DNA from: Candidatus Brockarchaeota archaeon
Lineage (GTDB): Archaea; Thermoproteota; EX4484-205; JAAOZP01
Direction: 5' to 3'
Assembly (NCBI GenBank): GCA_017601225.1
Contig: JAFNIX010000013.1
Coordinates: 1-53,570, forward strand
Length of the DNA: 53,570 nucleotides
The translations under genes and the position numbers were made by a program. The notes under the pieces were generated by a model. The model saw only the letters and a list, made by a program, of their open reading frames with translations, made no database searches and was not told the DNA's origin. This document shows, piece by piece, positions 19,100 through 26,621 of the stretch; the first letter of the stretch is position 1, and each line of letters starts with the position of its first letter.

Positions 19100-20389
19100 T
19101 TATTCTTTTAAATATTCCGTGATTCTCCTCCTTTCCCTAATGTTCCTCAGAAGCCTGCTTTCCCTTAAAACCATTCTCCAAGGCGTCTTAAGCCTTTTAG
19201 CCGCATACGTTAGCGCCGCTTGCAGCGTTCCGAAGCGCACAGGCCTGCCCGCAAGGGCCTTTCTAACGTTTTCCCTTACAAGCCAGACACCCGCCGGCAG
19301 CAGATATCCTGGGCCTGCTTCCCTGAGCACCAGCACGGCTCCCTGCCTCCTTATCCTGTTGAGATGCTCAACAACCGCGAGCCTGGCGGCATAATAGCAG
19401 CCGCCTATCCTCGCATAGCTCGTCCTCCCCTCAGTATCCTCGTAGTCTGAGCCTATTGCGACGCCTTCCCCCCCACCTATGTTCCAGACCGAGCCGGGGT
19501 GAAACATCTCTATGAACTCGTAAGACCATTTTCCCGGGATTATAACCACTATAAACTTGTTGTCAATATGCTGAGACTCGTAAACCATGTGTTCACCCGC
19601 CTCAGGATACTCTCTGATTTTCTCCATGAGCTTCTCCGCCAGAATGCTGTCCACAGCCGTTATACTCCACCTCGTGGGCACAAGCCGCCTGCTCTTGCTT
19701 ACTCCAAAAACCGCTGCGCTCAACGCCTTCTGGATCGATGAAACAGGGACACCCGCGGAGTAGGCGTAGTACACTGCTTCAGAAGCCTTAAGGTCCTCGT
19801 CGTAATACGCTTTTTCAATCACACGGTTAACCTTTATGCTTCCCGCCTCAATCCTCTCAACGCGCCCGTATGGGCCGAAGGGCTGAGCATCCTCATCTAG
19901 AATTACTCTGGCCTTAACCGGCTTAGAGAATTCTAACGATGCTTCTGCAGGCTGGCTTGCCATCGCTATCTCCTGCGTCAGCTCGAAAAGCCTCCCGGCT
20001 TCCCAAGGATTGTGAACGTCAACCCTGAAGATCCCTCTCACGAGGCTCGACCTGTACTCTACAAGCTTATCCAGGTCTATGCTCCACCAGGATTCAGGCC
20101 GGTCGAGGATGCTCGTGTCTCCGAAGAAAGGTGGGACCAGGGGTCCAACTCCAACCTTCGGATAGCCTATCCTCCCCACGAAGACCCCGGGCGGGGAAGC
20201 GCCGTTCATCGCCGTCCTGTCTTCAAGCCTCAGGCTAACCACGGGTTGAAGCTTGCTGTAGCGTAGCAGTATGGGGCACTGCCTCTTTCCACAGAGAGCC
20301 CTGGAGCCTAAGCAGTATATGCACTGGCTTCCGCTGGGCGCTTGAACCTCTACTCCGCCGGAGAAAGCCCAGGGGAGGGAGGATTGCAT
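19100..20389 (-). CDS. nreA: NreA-family archaeal DNA repair protein
   Basis: Archaea-specific Nre protein, implicated by work on halophiles and methanogens in DNA repair with PCNA. The N-terminal zinc-finger-like motif CxxCx6CxxxxC is visible in CIYCLGSRALCGKRQC near residues 23-38. The family core follows: VGRIGYPKVGVGP, WWSIDLDKLVEYRSSLVRG, then RRLVPTRWSITAVD and WSYEFIEMF. 429 residues is normal. I do not see the usual C-terminal PCNA-interacting box; the protein ends in a basic, charged RRRITEYLKE. It begins four bases after the hsp20 stop and is followed by cysS. Start ATG 20389. Confidence 0.86.
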   Translation of the reverse strand: MQSSLPWAFSGGVEVQAPSGSQCIYCLGSRALCGKRQCPILLRYSKLQPVVSLRLEDRTAMNGASPPGVFVGRIGYPKVGVGPLVPPFFGDTSILDRPESWWSIDLDKLVEYRSSLVRGIFRVDVHNPWEAGRLFELTQEIAMASQPAEASLEFSKPVKARVILDEDAQPFGPYGRVERIEAGSIKVNRVIEKAYYDEDLKASEAVYYAYSAGVPVSSIQKALSAAVFGVSKSRRLVPTRWSITAVDSILAEKLMEKIREYPEAGEHMVYESQHIDNKFIVVIIPGKWSYEFIEMFHPGSVWNIGGGEGVAIGSDYEDTEGRTSYARIGGCYYAARLAVVEHLNRIRRQGAVLVLREAGPGYLLPAGVWLVRENVRKALAGRPVRFGTLQAALTYAAKRLKTPWRMVLRESRLLRNIRERRRITEYLKE

Positions 20390-20392
20390 GTC

Positions 20393-20785
20393 TTATTCAA
20401 CCGGTATTCTTCTCCCGCGTTTCCTCTTCGTCAAAACCACTTCAAGAATACCGTTATAGTATCTTGCTTTAGCAGGCTCCTCCTCAACCTTCGTCGGAAG
20501 AGGTATTCTAACGCTGTAATACAGGGGGGTTTCTTTGAAAAGTCTTCTCGCTGAGGGCGTCTCCTTCCTGCAAAGCCCTTCGACAACAAGGGAGTCCTCG
20601 TAGAGTGTCAGCTTAATATCCTCCTTCTCCACCCCAGGCAGGTCTACGCTGATCCTTATCTCATTCTCGCTTTCAACAATGTTGTACAATGGTTCCACAC
20701 ATCCCATGCGTCTAGTCCTCCGCCTCCCAATATCCTCGTCTAACATTCCCCGCATCTCGTCGAAAAATCTTTCAAAATCCTCCAT
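20393..20785 (-). CDS. Small heat shock protein (Hsp20 / alpha-crystallin family)
   Basis: ATP-independent holdase chaperone that keeps unfolding proteins soluble. About 130 residues. The alpha-crystallin domain runs from about residue 33 (EPLYNIVESENEIRISVDLPGV) to the strand ARYYNGILEVVL, which holds the family's A-x-x-NGxLxV signature. The C-terminal I-P-V in RRIPVE is the IxI-type tail used to assemble oligomers. The N-terminus has an acidic/arginine-rich segment. ATG 20785 is chosen because a perfect GGAGGTGA lies five bases upstream; the GTG at 20794 is part of that site. Middle of an operon with a PAC2 protein and nreA, a quality-control and repair theme. Confidence 0.93.
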   Translation of the reverse strand: MEDFERFFDEMRGMLDEDIGRRRTRRMGCVEPLYNIVESENEIRISVDLPGVEKEDIKLTLYEDSLVVEGLCRKETPSARRLFKETPLYYSVRIPLPTKVEEEPAKARYYNGILEVVLTKRKRGRRIPVE

Positions 20786-20790
20786 CTTCC

Positions 20791-20798
20791 TCACCTCC
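20791..20798 (-). promoter_or_regulatory. Strong ribosome-binding site overlapping the PAC2 stop
   Basis: GGAGGTGA read on the minus strand, five bases before the hsp20 ATG at 20785. It begins within the TAG stop of the PAC2 gene, so translation of the two is coupled. It settles the hsp20 start. Confidence 0.85.
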
Positions 20799-21610
20799 TA
20801 TACGAGGCTCTGCTCAGCCATGGGCGGCAGGCTTCTCATCCTTCTTATCTCGTCGTCAGTCCTCCTCATGAGCTCCCTATACTGCATCCTGATCTCCTCC
20901 GCAGAGGCTATTAGGGAGTCCACCTCCACCTTTTCCAAGCCTATTTGGGGCAGCAGTGTTAAAACCTTTGCTGCTGAGCCTGGGTCGGGATAGTTCAAGT
21001 AGGACTGGACGAAAAGCCCGAGCCCAGTTACCCCAAGCCTTTCAAGCCTTCTGAGGATGAGTGCCTTCGGGCCGAAAAGCAGACCGTCCTTCAAAATCTC
21101 CACGTTCTTCATCCTTGAAACAATCGTTAAGGCTTCCTCGCTGGTTGGCACCGCGTAAACCTTAGGATCAGTAATGTCTATCCTGTAGGGGTGCGGTATT
21201 CCTCCGAGGCTCAGGAAGAGCCTTGGGTTCTTGCTTTTAACCCATTCCACTATTTGATCAACTATATCGTATACTCCCTCTTGAGGTATTGGCAGCTCAG
21301 ACCTTAAAATGTAAACATTATCCTTATAGTATATCTCAAACACATCCATGATCTTCCCGTTTCTCATTATCAGCAGCGGGGGGAAATCGTCAGTCTCAAG
21401 ATACCCAGTTTTCTCAAAACCCAGTTTCGTAAGATAGTGGCTGAGCGATATTGTTCCAACGAGGCCGGTGTCTGGAAGACCTTCGAGTATTAATGGTCTG
21501 TCGAAAACCGTTTTAACCTCTTCAATAATCATGCTTCTCCCAACCATCTCGCTGAGGTTTATTTCCACCGGGAGAATAAAAAGCTTTGGCACTCCCACGG
21601 TTGAAGCCAT
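20798..21610 (-). CDS. PAC2-family (proteasome assembly chaperone-like) protein
   Basis: 270 residues of the COG1938/COG2047 ATP-grasp-unrelated PAC2 family, related to eukaryotic proteasome assembly chaperone 2. Visible are PLILEGLPDTGLVGTISLSHY near the start, then TDDFPPLLIMRNG, LRSELPIP, LFLSLGGIP, and the late TGLGLFVQSYLNYPDPGSAAKVL segment typical of the family. The C-terminal 40 residues are charged and helical. Biochemical role in archaea is not settled. First gene of an operon with hsp20, nreA and cysS. Start ATG 21610. Confidence 0.85.
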   Translation of the reverse strand: MASTVGVPKLFILPVEINLSEMVGRSMIIEEVKTVFDRPLILEGLPDTGLVGTISLSHYLTKLGFEKTGYLETDDFPPLLIMRNGKIMDVFEIYYKDNVYILRSELPIPQEGVYDIVDQIVEWVKSKNPRLFLSLGGIPHPYRIDITDPKVYAVPTSEEALTIVSRMKNVEILKDGLLFGPKALILRRLERLGVTGLGLFVQSYLNYPDPGSAAKVLTLLPQIGLEKVEVDSLIASAEEIRMQYRELMRRTDDEIRRMRSLPPMAEQSLV

Positions 21611-22004
21611 GGGGTTCTGGTTCGTCAGCCTGGGGCTTCATCCTGCCGGGTTATGGGCTGCGTTAAGCCAGCCCTGCCATATGCATGTAGCACATTGCCC
21701 GATTCATGAGGATCGCAGCTTTTTTGGTCGGCGCTATAGGATAGACTAAGATACTTCTTGCTTCAAGCTCCTCCGCAGCTCCCAACTATATTACAAAATT
21801 GGATGGTATATCGGCTGTTCTCGGATGAATATGAGGGAAAGCTTTAGCGGAGAAGCCTTCAAGACGTTTAAGGGCTATCCATTTAAATGCCTGAAGAACA
21901 AGCGCTTTAAAAATGGGAGTAATGCTTTGATTTACACAACAACCCTTTTTACTCCAATATCCGCAGCAAAATCTATGGCTTCAAGTCTCTTAACGATAGC
22001 TCGC
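21611..22004 (-). pseudogene. Degenerate region with a TIM-barrel gene remnant
   Basis: 394 bases between the rhomboid and PAC2 genes without an intact gene. On the minus strand, 22004 down to the TAA at 21932-21934 reads KRAIVKRLEAIDFAADIGVK then RVVV. This resembles the helix-strand unit of xylose-isomerase-like or endonuclease IV-like barrels, where it is usually followed by HPG. The frame overlaps the end of the rhomboid gene, so only about 24 codons stand clear. A second coding-like piece at about 21664-21784 (minus) reads AAEELEARSILVYPIAP. No start, no ribosome site and several stops: I read this as a decayed gene, with chance resemblance as the alternative. Confidence 0.4.
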
Positions 22005-22676
22005 TTAATAGGAGACGTAAGTGTAATAGGAGTAGCCGACAACTGGACGTTTACGTTCCCTTCTGAAGAACAGCAGTGCGACGATCACCCCTGCCACAAA
22101 ACCACCGATATGAGCCCAGTAAGCTATTCCAACGTAATCTGGAAGCATGCTTTCGAAAAGCTGCATTAGGAACCAGAATCCCAGGTAGACGACAGCTGGA
22201 AGCCTCACCATGAAGAAACGGTAGAAAACCCTCACCCTGGCGAAGGGAAACATAACCATGTACGCACCCATAACCCCGGAGATGGCGCCTGAGGCCCCTA
22301 TGGCGGGAACTATTGAAATGGGGTCGATCATAAAGTGAGCTAGACATGCGGCGACTCCGAAGAAAAGGTAGAAAAACAGGAACTTAACGTGCCCCATTCT
22401 GTCCTCCACGTTGTCGCCGAAGACGTAGAGGAAAAGCATGTTGCCGAAAATATGCAGAATATCCGCATGTAGGAACATGGATGTAAACATTCTTAAAACT
22501 CCCTCAAAAGGGTCGAGGATCAGAAGCCTAGGTATAAAGCCGTATTGCAATATCATTTGCCCGTAGGCCCATGGGTCTGACAACTCCAATATGAAGACAC
22601 CGGTGTTAATGCCTATCAGCATGTAAATCATGATTGGGTATGTGTAACGCTTCGTCTCGTCTCCTGTGGGAAACAT
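22005..22676 (-). CDS. Rhomboid-family intramembrane serine protease
   Basis: Membrane protease of 223 residues with six to seven helices. The catalytic serine lies in GASGAISGVMG near residue 128 and the catalytic histidine in AHIGGFVAG near residue 188. The helix 2 motif HADILHIFGNMLFLYVFG carries the conserved His/Asn oxyanion residues. N-terminal tail is short and cytoplasmic. It would cleave membrane proteins within the bilayer; substrates unknown. Start ATG 22676; divergent from the CDF transporter. The C-terminus ends in a Tyr/Ser-rich tail (YSYYTYVSY). Confidence 0.93.
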   Translation of the reverse strand: MFPTGDETKRYTYPIMIYMLIGINTGVFILELSDPWAYGQMILQYGFIPRLLILDPFEGVLRMFTSMFLHADILHIFGNMLFLYVFGDNVEDRMGHVKFLFFYLFFGVAACLAHFMIDPISIVPAIGASGAISGVMGAYMVMFPFARVRVFYRFFMVRLPAVVYLGFWFLMQLFESMLPDYVGIAYWAHIGGFVAGVIVALLFFRRERKRPVVGYSYYTYVSY

Positions 22677-22790
22677 TGGTTGAGAGTAGCCTTATAAGGA
22701 TTTTAAGTTTTAAAGGCACTTTAGACTTTTTCCTTCAAAACAGCATAAGCTTAAAAGCAACTTTTTTGAAGCCTGTTTCAACAAAAAGTC

Positions 22791-24182
22791 TTGGGTAAAA
22801 ACGATGAAGAAAGGATTCTAAGGACGCATTTAGCATCCACATTTCTAATAGGTTCAGCGATGCTGCTAGAGATTACCGCGGGGATCCTCACTAACAGTCT
22901 AGCGGTTCTTGGAGACGGGATTCACGCAGCTTACGATTTCCTCGTCACCGGAATGCTTTTCATAACCTACAGGATCAGCCTCAAGCCTGCTGATGAAAGC
23001 CACACGTATGGGCACAGCAGAATAAAGACCCTCGGATCATTCGCGAGCGGAATAGTGCTTCTCTACCTTGTTGCCCAGCTTATCCTGCGAAGCCTGGATA
23101 GGCTTACTAACCCTTCTCCAGTCTACCCGGGCACAGTAGGGTTCCTAGCGTTGGCCTACACGCTGGCCGTGGATTTCATGAGGATCACGCTGCTTTCAAA
23201 GGCTCCCGGCGACGAGCCCAGCTTGAAAGCAGGCTTGTTCCACTCTCTAGCCGACTTTTCCGACACCATTATAGCACTTGTGGGTTTTACTCTAGCAGGA
23301 TATTTCAACATGGCTTACGCTGATGTTGCCGCGGGCCTTTTGCTTTCAGCCATGATGCTTTACCTCAGCGTCAAGCTGCTTTACGAAACCGGTTTGGAGC
23401 TGACCGACACTGTGTCACCTGTCATCGTGGGAAGGATAAGAAGGGTTTTAGAGGAGGAGTACGGGGTAGACGGAGTTTCATACTTGAATGTAAGGAGGCT
23501 GGATAAAAAGACGTATGTTGACGTCGGCGCACTGGTGCCGGTGGAGAGTAGTGTTTCCAGCATTCAGAAGAGCGTAAAGAATGTTGAGGAGAAAATTTCC
23601 CGGATTGTTGAAGGAGAGGTGGTTGTAAGAACCCATACTTTTCCAAAGGGTTCTGAAAACCTCCGTGGTATCGTAAAGGATTCTGCGCTTAGGGTCAAGA
23701 ATGTTCTAAACGTTCACGATATTCTTGTTTCTCAGACGAATGGTAAACTGCTAGTCTCCCTGCACATCGAGGTCCCGGGAGAGATGAGTCTTTCCGAAGC
23801 CCACAGGATTGCAGACGAGGTGGAGGAGAATGTTTTTAAAAACGTTGAGAACGTTGGAAGCGTCATGGTTCATGTGGAGACAGCCGGCTCAGTTGTAACG
23901 CCCATTAGAACAATCGGCTCAAACTCCTCACTATATCTTAAGGTTAAGCAGGCTGTTGAGGAAGAAGTTAAACAGTTCCATAGTGTTAAGGGGATTAGGA
24001 GGATGAGGGTTTTCAGAGAAGCCTCCGGCTTAAACAGGATTGAGCTCACCGTCAGCATGGAGGGGGGTAGGAGCATGGCTGAGGCTCATGAGGCGGCTTC
24101 CAGGCTTGAACACCGTGTTGAACACAGCCTTGATGGAAAAGTTGAAGTAGTCGTCCACGTGGAGCCTGAAGATAATGCTTAA
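22791..24182 (+). CDS. CDF-family cation efflux transporter with an expanded C-terminal region
   Basis: Cation diffusion facilitator of 463 residues. Residues 1-205 form the six-helix transport domain. The metal-site motif in helix II reads LGDGIHAAYD, with HxxxD in helix V as FHSLADFSD. After HTYGHSRIKT the usual helix III-IV region follows. Ordinary CDF proteins end with one cytoplasmic ferredoxin-like domain of about 80 residues. Here about 260 residues follow, which I read as three such units: near 205-290 (VDGVSYLNVRRL to VVVRTHTFP), 295-375 (NVLNVHDILVSQ to SVMVHVE) and 390-463 (HSVKGIRRMRVF to VVVHVEPE). Each ends with an HV-type strand. Start TTG 22791 (weak site). Likely exports Zn2+, Fe2+ or Mn2+. 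Confidence 0.88.
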   Translation: MGKNDEERILRTHLASTFLIGSAMLLEITAGILTNSLAVLGDGIHAAYDFLVTGMLFITYRISLKPADESHTYGHSRIKTLGSFASGIVLLYLVAQLILRSLDRLTNPSPVYPGTVGFLALAYTLAVDFMRITLLSKAPGDEPSLKAGLFHSLADFSDTIIALVGFTLAGYFNMAYADVAAGLLLSAMMLYLSVKLLYETGLELTDTVSPVIVGRIRRVLEEEYGVDGVSYLNVRRLDKKTYVDVGALVPVESSVSSIQKSVKNVEEKISRIVEGEVVVRTHTFPKGSENLRGIVKDSALRVKNVLNVHDILVSQTNGKLLVSLHIEVPGEMSLSEAHRIADEVEENVFKNVENVGSVMVHVETAGSVVTPIRTIGSNSSLYLKVKQAVEEEVKQFHSVKGIRRMRVFREASGLNRIELTVSMEGGRSMAEAHEAASRLEHRVEHSLDGKVEVVVHVEPEDNA

Positions 24183-24314
24183 ATTCCTTTACAGCAAAGC
24201 CTTCTTGGGTGCTCAGCAACTTCAACCAGTCAGAGCCTGTTCAGCTCGCTTACGACCTGAGCATCCGGGATAGGTCACTTTAACCGCTCTCTGAAGATCT
24301 TTCATGAATACTGG

Positions 24315-25316
24315 TCAACAGATTCTAGGCAACGGTATTCCGTGGAGCATGGGTAGGCTTCTTACTCCTCCCGCCCTCGTTAAAAGCCTAACCTCACCGG
24401 TCCTAGATCTTCCCGAGACTCTGCCTATTAAACATGCGTCTTTACTCTCTTCAAGCCTTCTTAAAGACTTGACGGCTTCCTCAGCGTAGCGGAGTGGTGT
24501 GAATATAACAAGTCTGCCTTCGCAGCCAAGGTATAATGGGTCTATTCCAAGGATCTCGCAAAGGCTTGAAACTTCTTCCTTAACCGGTATCTTCTCCTCC
24601 TCAACTTCTATCTCCACCTTGGACGATGCTGCAACCTCGTTTAACGAAGTCGCCAGGCCCCCCCTAGTAGGGTCTATGAGAGTGTGGAGAATTATTCTCC
24701 TTCTTACGAGGGTCTCCAGAATGCGCGTTAATGATGCGCAGTCGCTTGAAACATCTGTCTCCAACTGGAACTCTCCCCTTGCAGCAAGCACAGCCGCCCC
24801 ATGGTCGCCGACGCTGCCCGTCACTATCACGGCGTCCCCTGGCTTCGCATTCAATGTTGAAACCCTAATATTAGAGTATACTCTTCCAACACCTGAAGTG
24901 TTTATGAAAATCTTGTCACACCCTCCTTTCTCAACAACCTTCACATCTCCGGTCACTATCTTGACTCCCGCCCTCTCCGCGGCGTCGCTGATGCTTCCAA
25001 TAATCCTCATGAGAAAATCCTCTTCCAATCCTTCTTCAATTATCAGCGACAGGCTCAGGTACTTCGGGTTAGCCCCCATCGTAACAAGGTCGTTCACAGT
25101 GCCGTTGACCGAGAGCATTCCTATGTCGCAACCCTTGACGACTGGAGGCTTCATTACAAAGGAGTCGGCTGTGAAAGCAACCCTGCCCCCCTGCATCTTA
25201 AAAACTGCCTTGTCAACACCTCTGCTAGGAGTTTTAAGCCTGCTGGATATTTCTCTAATAAGCTCATGCATCAGCCTTCCGCCCGCACCATGCTCCAGAA
25301 TTATTCTCCCACCCAT
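24315..25316 (-). CDS. hypE: [NiFe] hydrogenase maturation protein HypE
   Basis: Makes the cyanide ligand of the hydrogenase iron: it takes a carbamoyl group from HypF on its C-terminal cysteine and dehydrates it with ATP. The N-terminal ILEHGAGGRLMHEL matches the family, the AIRS/PurM-like core follows (FTADSFVMKPP, TMGANPKY, GDVKVVEKG, DPTRGGLATSLNE), and the sequence ends in PRIC, the essential terminal cysteine. 333 residues, normal. Last gene of hypF-C-D-E, three bases after hypD. Downstream (24183-24314) the minus strand has short coding-like pieces (VVSELNRL, LVEVAEHPRRL) broken by a stop, possibly a lost fifth gene. Confidence 0.96.
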   Translation of the reverse strand: MGGRIILEHGAGGRLMHELIREISSRLKTPSRGVDKAVFKMQGGRVAFTADSFVMKPPVVKGCDIGMLSVNGTVNDLVTMGANPKYLSLSLIIEEGLEEDFLMRIIGSISDAAERAGVKIVTGDVKVVEKGGCDKIFINTSGVGRVYSNIRVSTLNAKPGDAVIVTGSVGDHGAAVLAARGEFQLETDVSSDCASLTRILETLVRRRIILHTLIDPTRGGLATSLNEVAASSKVEIEVEEEKIPVKEEVSSLCEILGIDPLYLGCEGRLVIFTPLRYAEEAVKSLRRLEESKDACLIGRVSGRSRTGEVRLLTRAGGVRSLPMLHGIPLPRIC

Positions 25317-25319
25317 TGC

Positions 25320-26408
25320 TCACATCCCCGCGTAAAAATATGCGGCGCAAGTGCCTTCGGATGAAACCATGCATGGACCAATAGGGTTGTCAGGCCTGCA
25401 GGCTTTTCTATAGAGGCTGCATTCAAAGGGTTTCCTACTCCCCCTTACAACTTCCCCGCACAGGCATCCCGCAGGCTTAGCTGTTTCAACAGGCTTCAAA
25501 CCATATTCTTCAACAGCGTCGAAAGACCGGAACTCTTCCCGTAAAGCCAAGCCGCTTCCCTCTATTAACCCGAGGCCGCGCCACTCGGAGTCAACCGGTT
25601 TAAAAACCTCACGCATAAGCCTAACTGCCTTAACGTTCCCCTCCTGCCTAACCGTCCTAGAGTACTCGTTTTCAACCTCACTCCTGTTTTCAACAAGCTG
25701 CTTAAGTATCATGCGGATTGACTCCACAATGTCAACCGGTTCGAAACCTGTTATGACAGCCGGTATACTGTGCTTCTCCACGATTTCAACATAGGGTCTT
25801 ACGCCTATTATCGTGCTAACGTGGCCTGGAAGCATTAACCCGTCTATCTTAAGGTCCTTCGCCTCAAGAAGCTTGCTTAAAGCGGGCGGTATTAGTTTGA
25901 AAAGGCTTATCAACCTAAGGTTGCTAATCCCTCTGCTCCTGCACTGGAGTATGGTTGAGGCGAAGAGTGGGGAAGTTGTTTCAAAACCTATCCCCACCAT
26001 GACGAACTCTTTCCTAGGCTCCTTCTCAGCCATTCTGAGAGCATCGTAAGGAGAGTAGACAACTCTCACGTCGAGGCCCTCGCTCCTCAGGGTTGTCAGG
26101 CTCCTACCGTTCAAGGGGACTCTCATCATATCGCCGAAAGTGGCCACGGTTTTACCTGCCTCCGCCGCTTGGAAAACCATTGAGAAACCCGAGTCGGGTG
26201 TAACACACACGGGGCAGCCTGGACCTGAAACAAGGTCAAGGCTGTCTTTGAAAAGGCTCTTCAAACCATGTCTAGCAATAGCCATTGTATGGGTCCCGCA
26301 GACCTCCATTATCTTGACTCCCCTTCCAAGCCTCTCCAGAAGCTCGTTAGCCTTTCCCGCTATTCTCCGAACGAGCTCCCCATCCCTATACTCTTGGATG
26401 AACCTCAC
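25320..26408 (-). CDS. hypD: [NiFe] hydrogenase maturation protein HypD
   Basis: Scaffold that holds the Fe(CN)2CO unit with HypC. 362 residues. Diagnostic motifs are visible: MEVCGTHTMAIARHG (CGTHT) near residue 37, SGPGCPVCVTP near residue 65, GFETTSP near residue 143 and FKPVDSEWRGLG near 275. Cysteines for the 4Fe-4S cluster lie in the C-terminal part (CLCGEVVRG...C...C). The GTG start at 26408 overlaps the hypC stop as GTGA, so translation is coupled. Confidence 0.96.
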   Translation of the reverse strand: MRFIQEYRDGELVRRIAGKANELLERLGRGVKIMEVCGTHTMAIARHGLKSLFKDSLDLVSGPGCPVCVTPDSGFSMVFQAAEAGKTVATFGDMMRVPLNGRSLTTLRSEGLDVRVVYSPYDALRMAEKEPRKEFVMVGIGFETTSPLFASTILQCRSRGISNLRLISLFKLIPPALSKLLEAKDLKIDGLMLPGHVSTIIGVRPYVEIVEKHSIPAVITGFEPVDIVESIRMILKQLVENRSEVENEYSRTVRQEGNVKAVRLMREVFKPVDSEWRGLGLIEGSGLALREEFRSFDAVEEYGLKPVETAKPAGCLCGEVVRGSRKPFECSLYRKACRPDNPIGPCMVSSEGTCAAYFYAGM

Positions 26409-26620
26409 TCTTTAAACACCTGTCTGAGTGCGTCCAGCATCTCTAGCGCTGTTTCTTGGTCGAGAACCTGTATGGCGAAACCGGCGTGAACAATAACATA
26501 GTCTCCAACAGAAACATTGTCGACAAGGTCCAGCCTCACGCGTCTACGCGTGCCTCCGAATGAGACAACAGCCTCCTCACCATTAACCTCTTCAACCATT
26601 CCAGGTATGCCTAAGCACAA
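26405..26620 (-). CDS. hypC: [NiFe] hydrogenase maturation chaperone HypC
   Basis: 71 residues. Starts Met-Cys-Leu-Gly-Ile-Pro-Gly, the hallmark of HypC/HybG; the second-position Cys binds iron and contacts HypD and the hydrogenase large subunit. A GDYVIVHAGFAIQVLD segment completes the beta-barrel. The start codon is TTG at 26620, one base after the hypF stop; no other start would keep the essential MC N-terminus. The hypD gene overlaps its 3' end by four bases. Confidence 0.96.
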   Translation of the reverse strand: MCLGIPGMVEEVNGEEAVVSFGGTRRRVRLDLVDNVSVGDYVIVHAGFAIQVLDQETALEMLDALRQVFKE

Positions 26621-26621
26621 T

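Noticed and set aside
24499..25335. 278-codon open frame on the plus strand opposite hypE
   Set aside because: The hypE frame shows all family motifs and the C-terminal PRIC; the plus-strand frame has no motif and repetitive Ser/Thr/Leu composition typical of antisense shadows.
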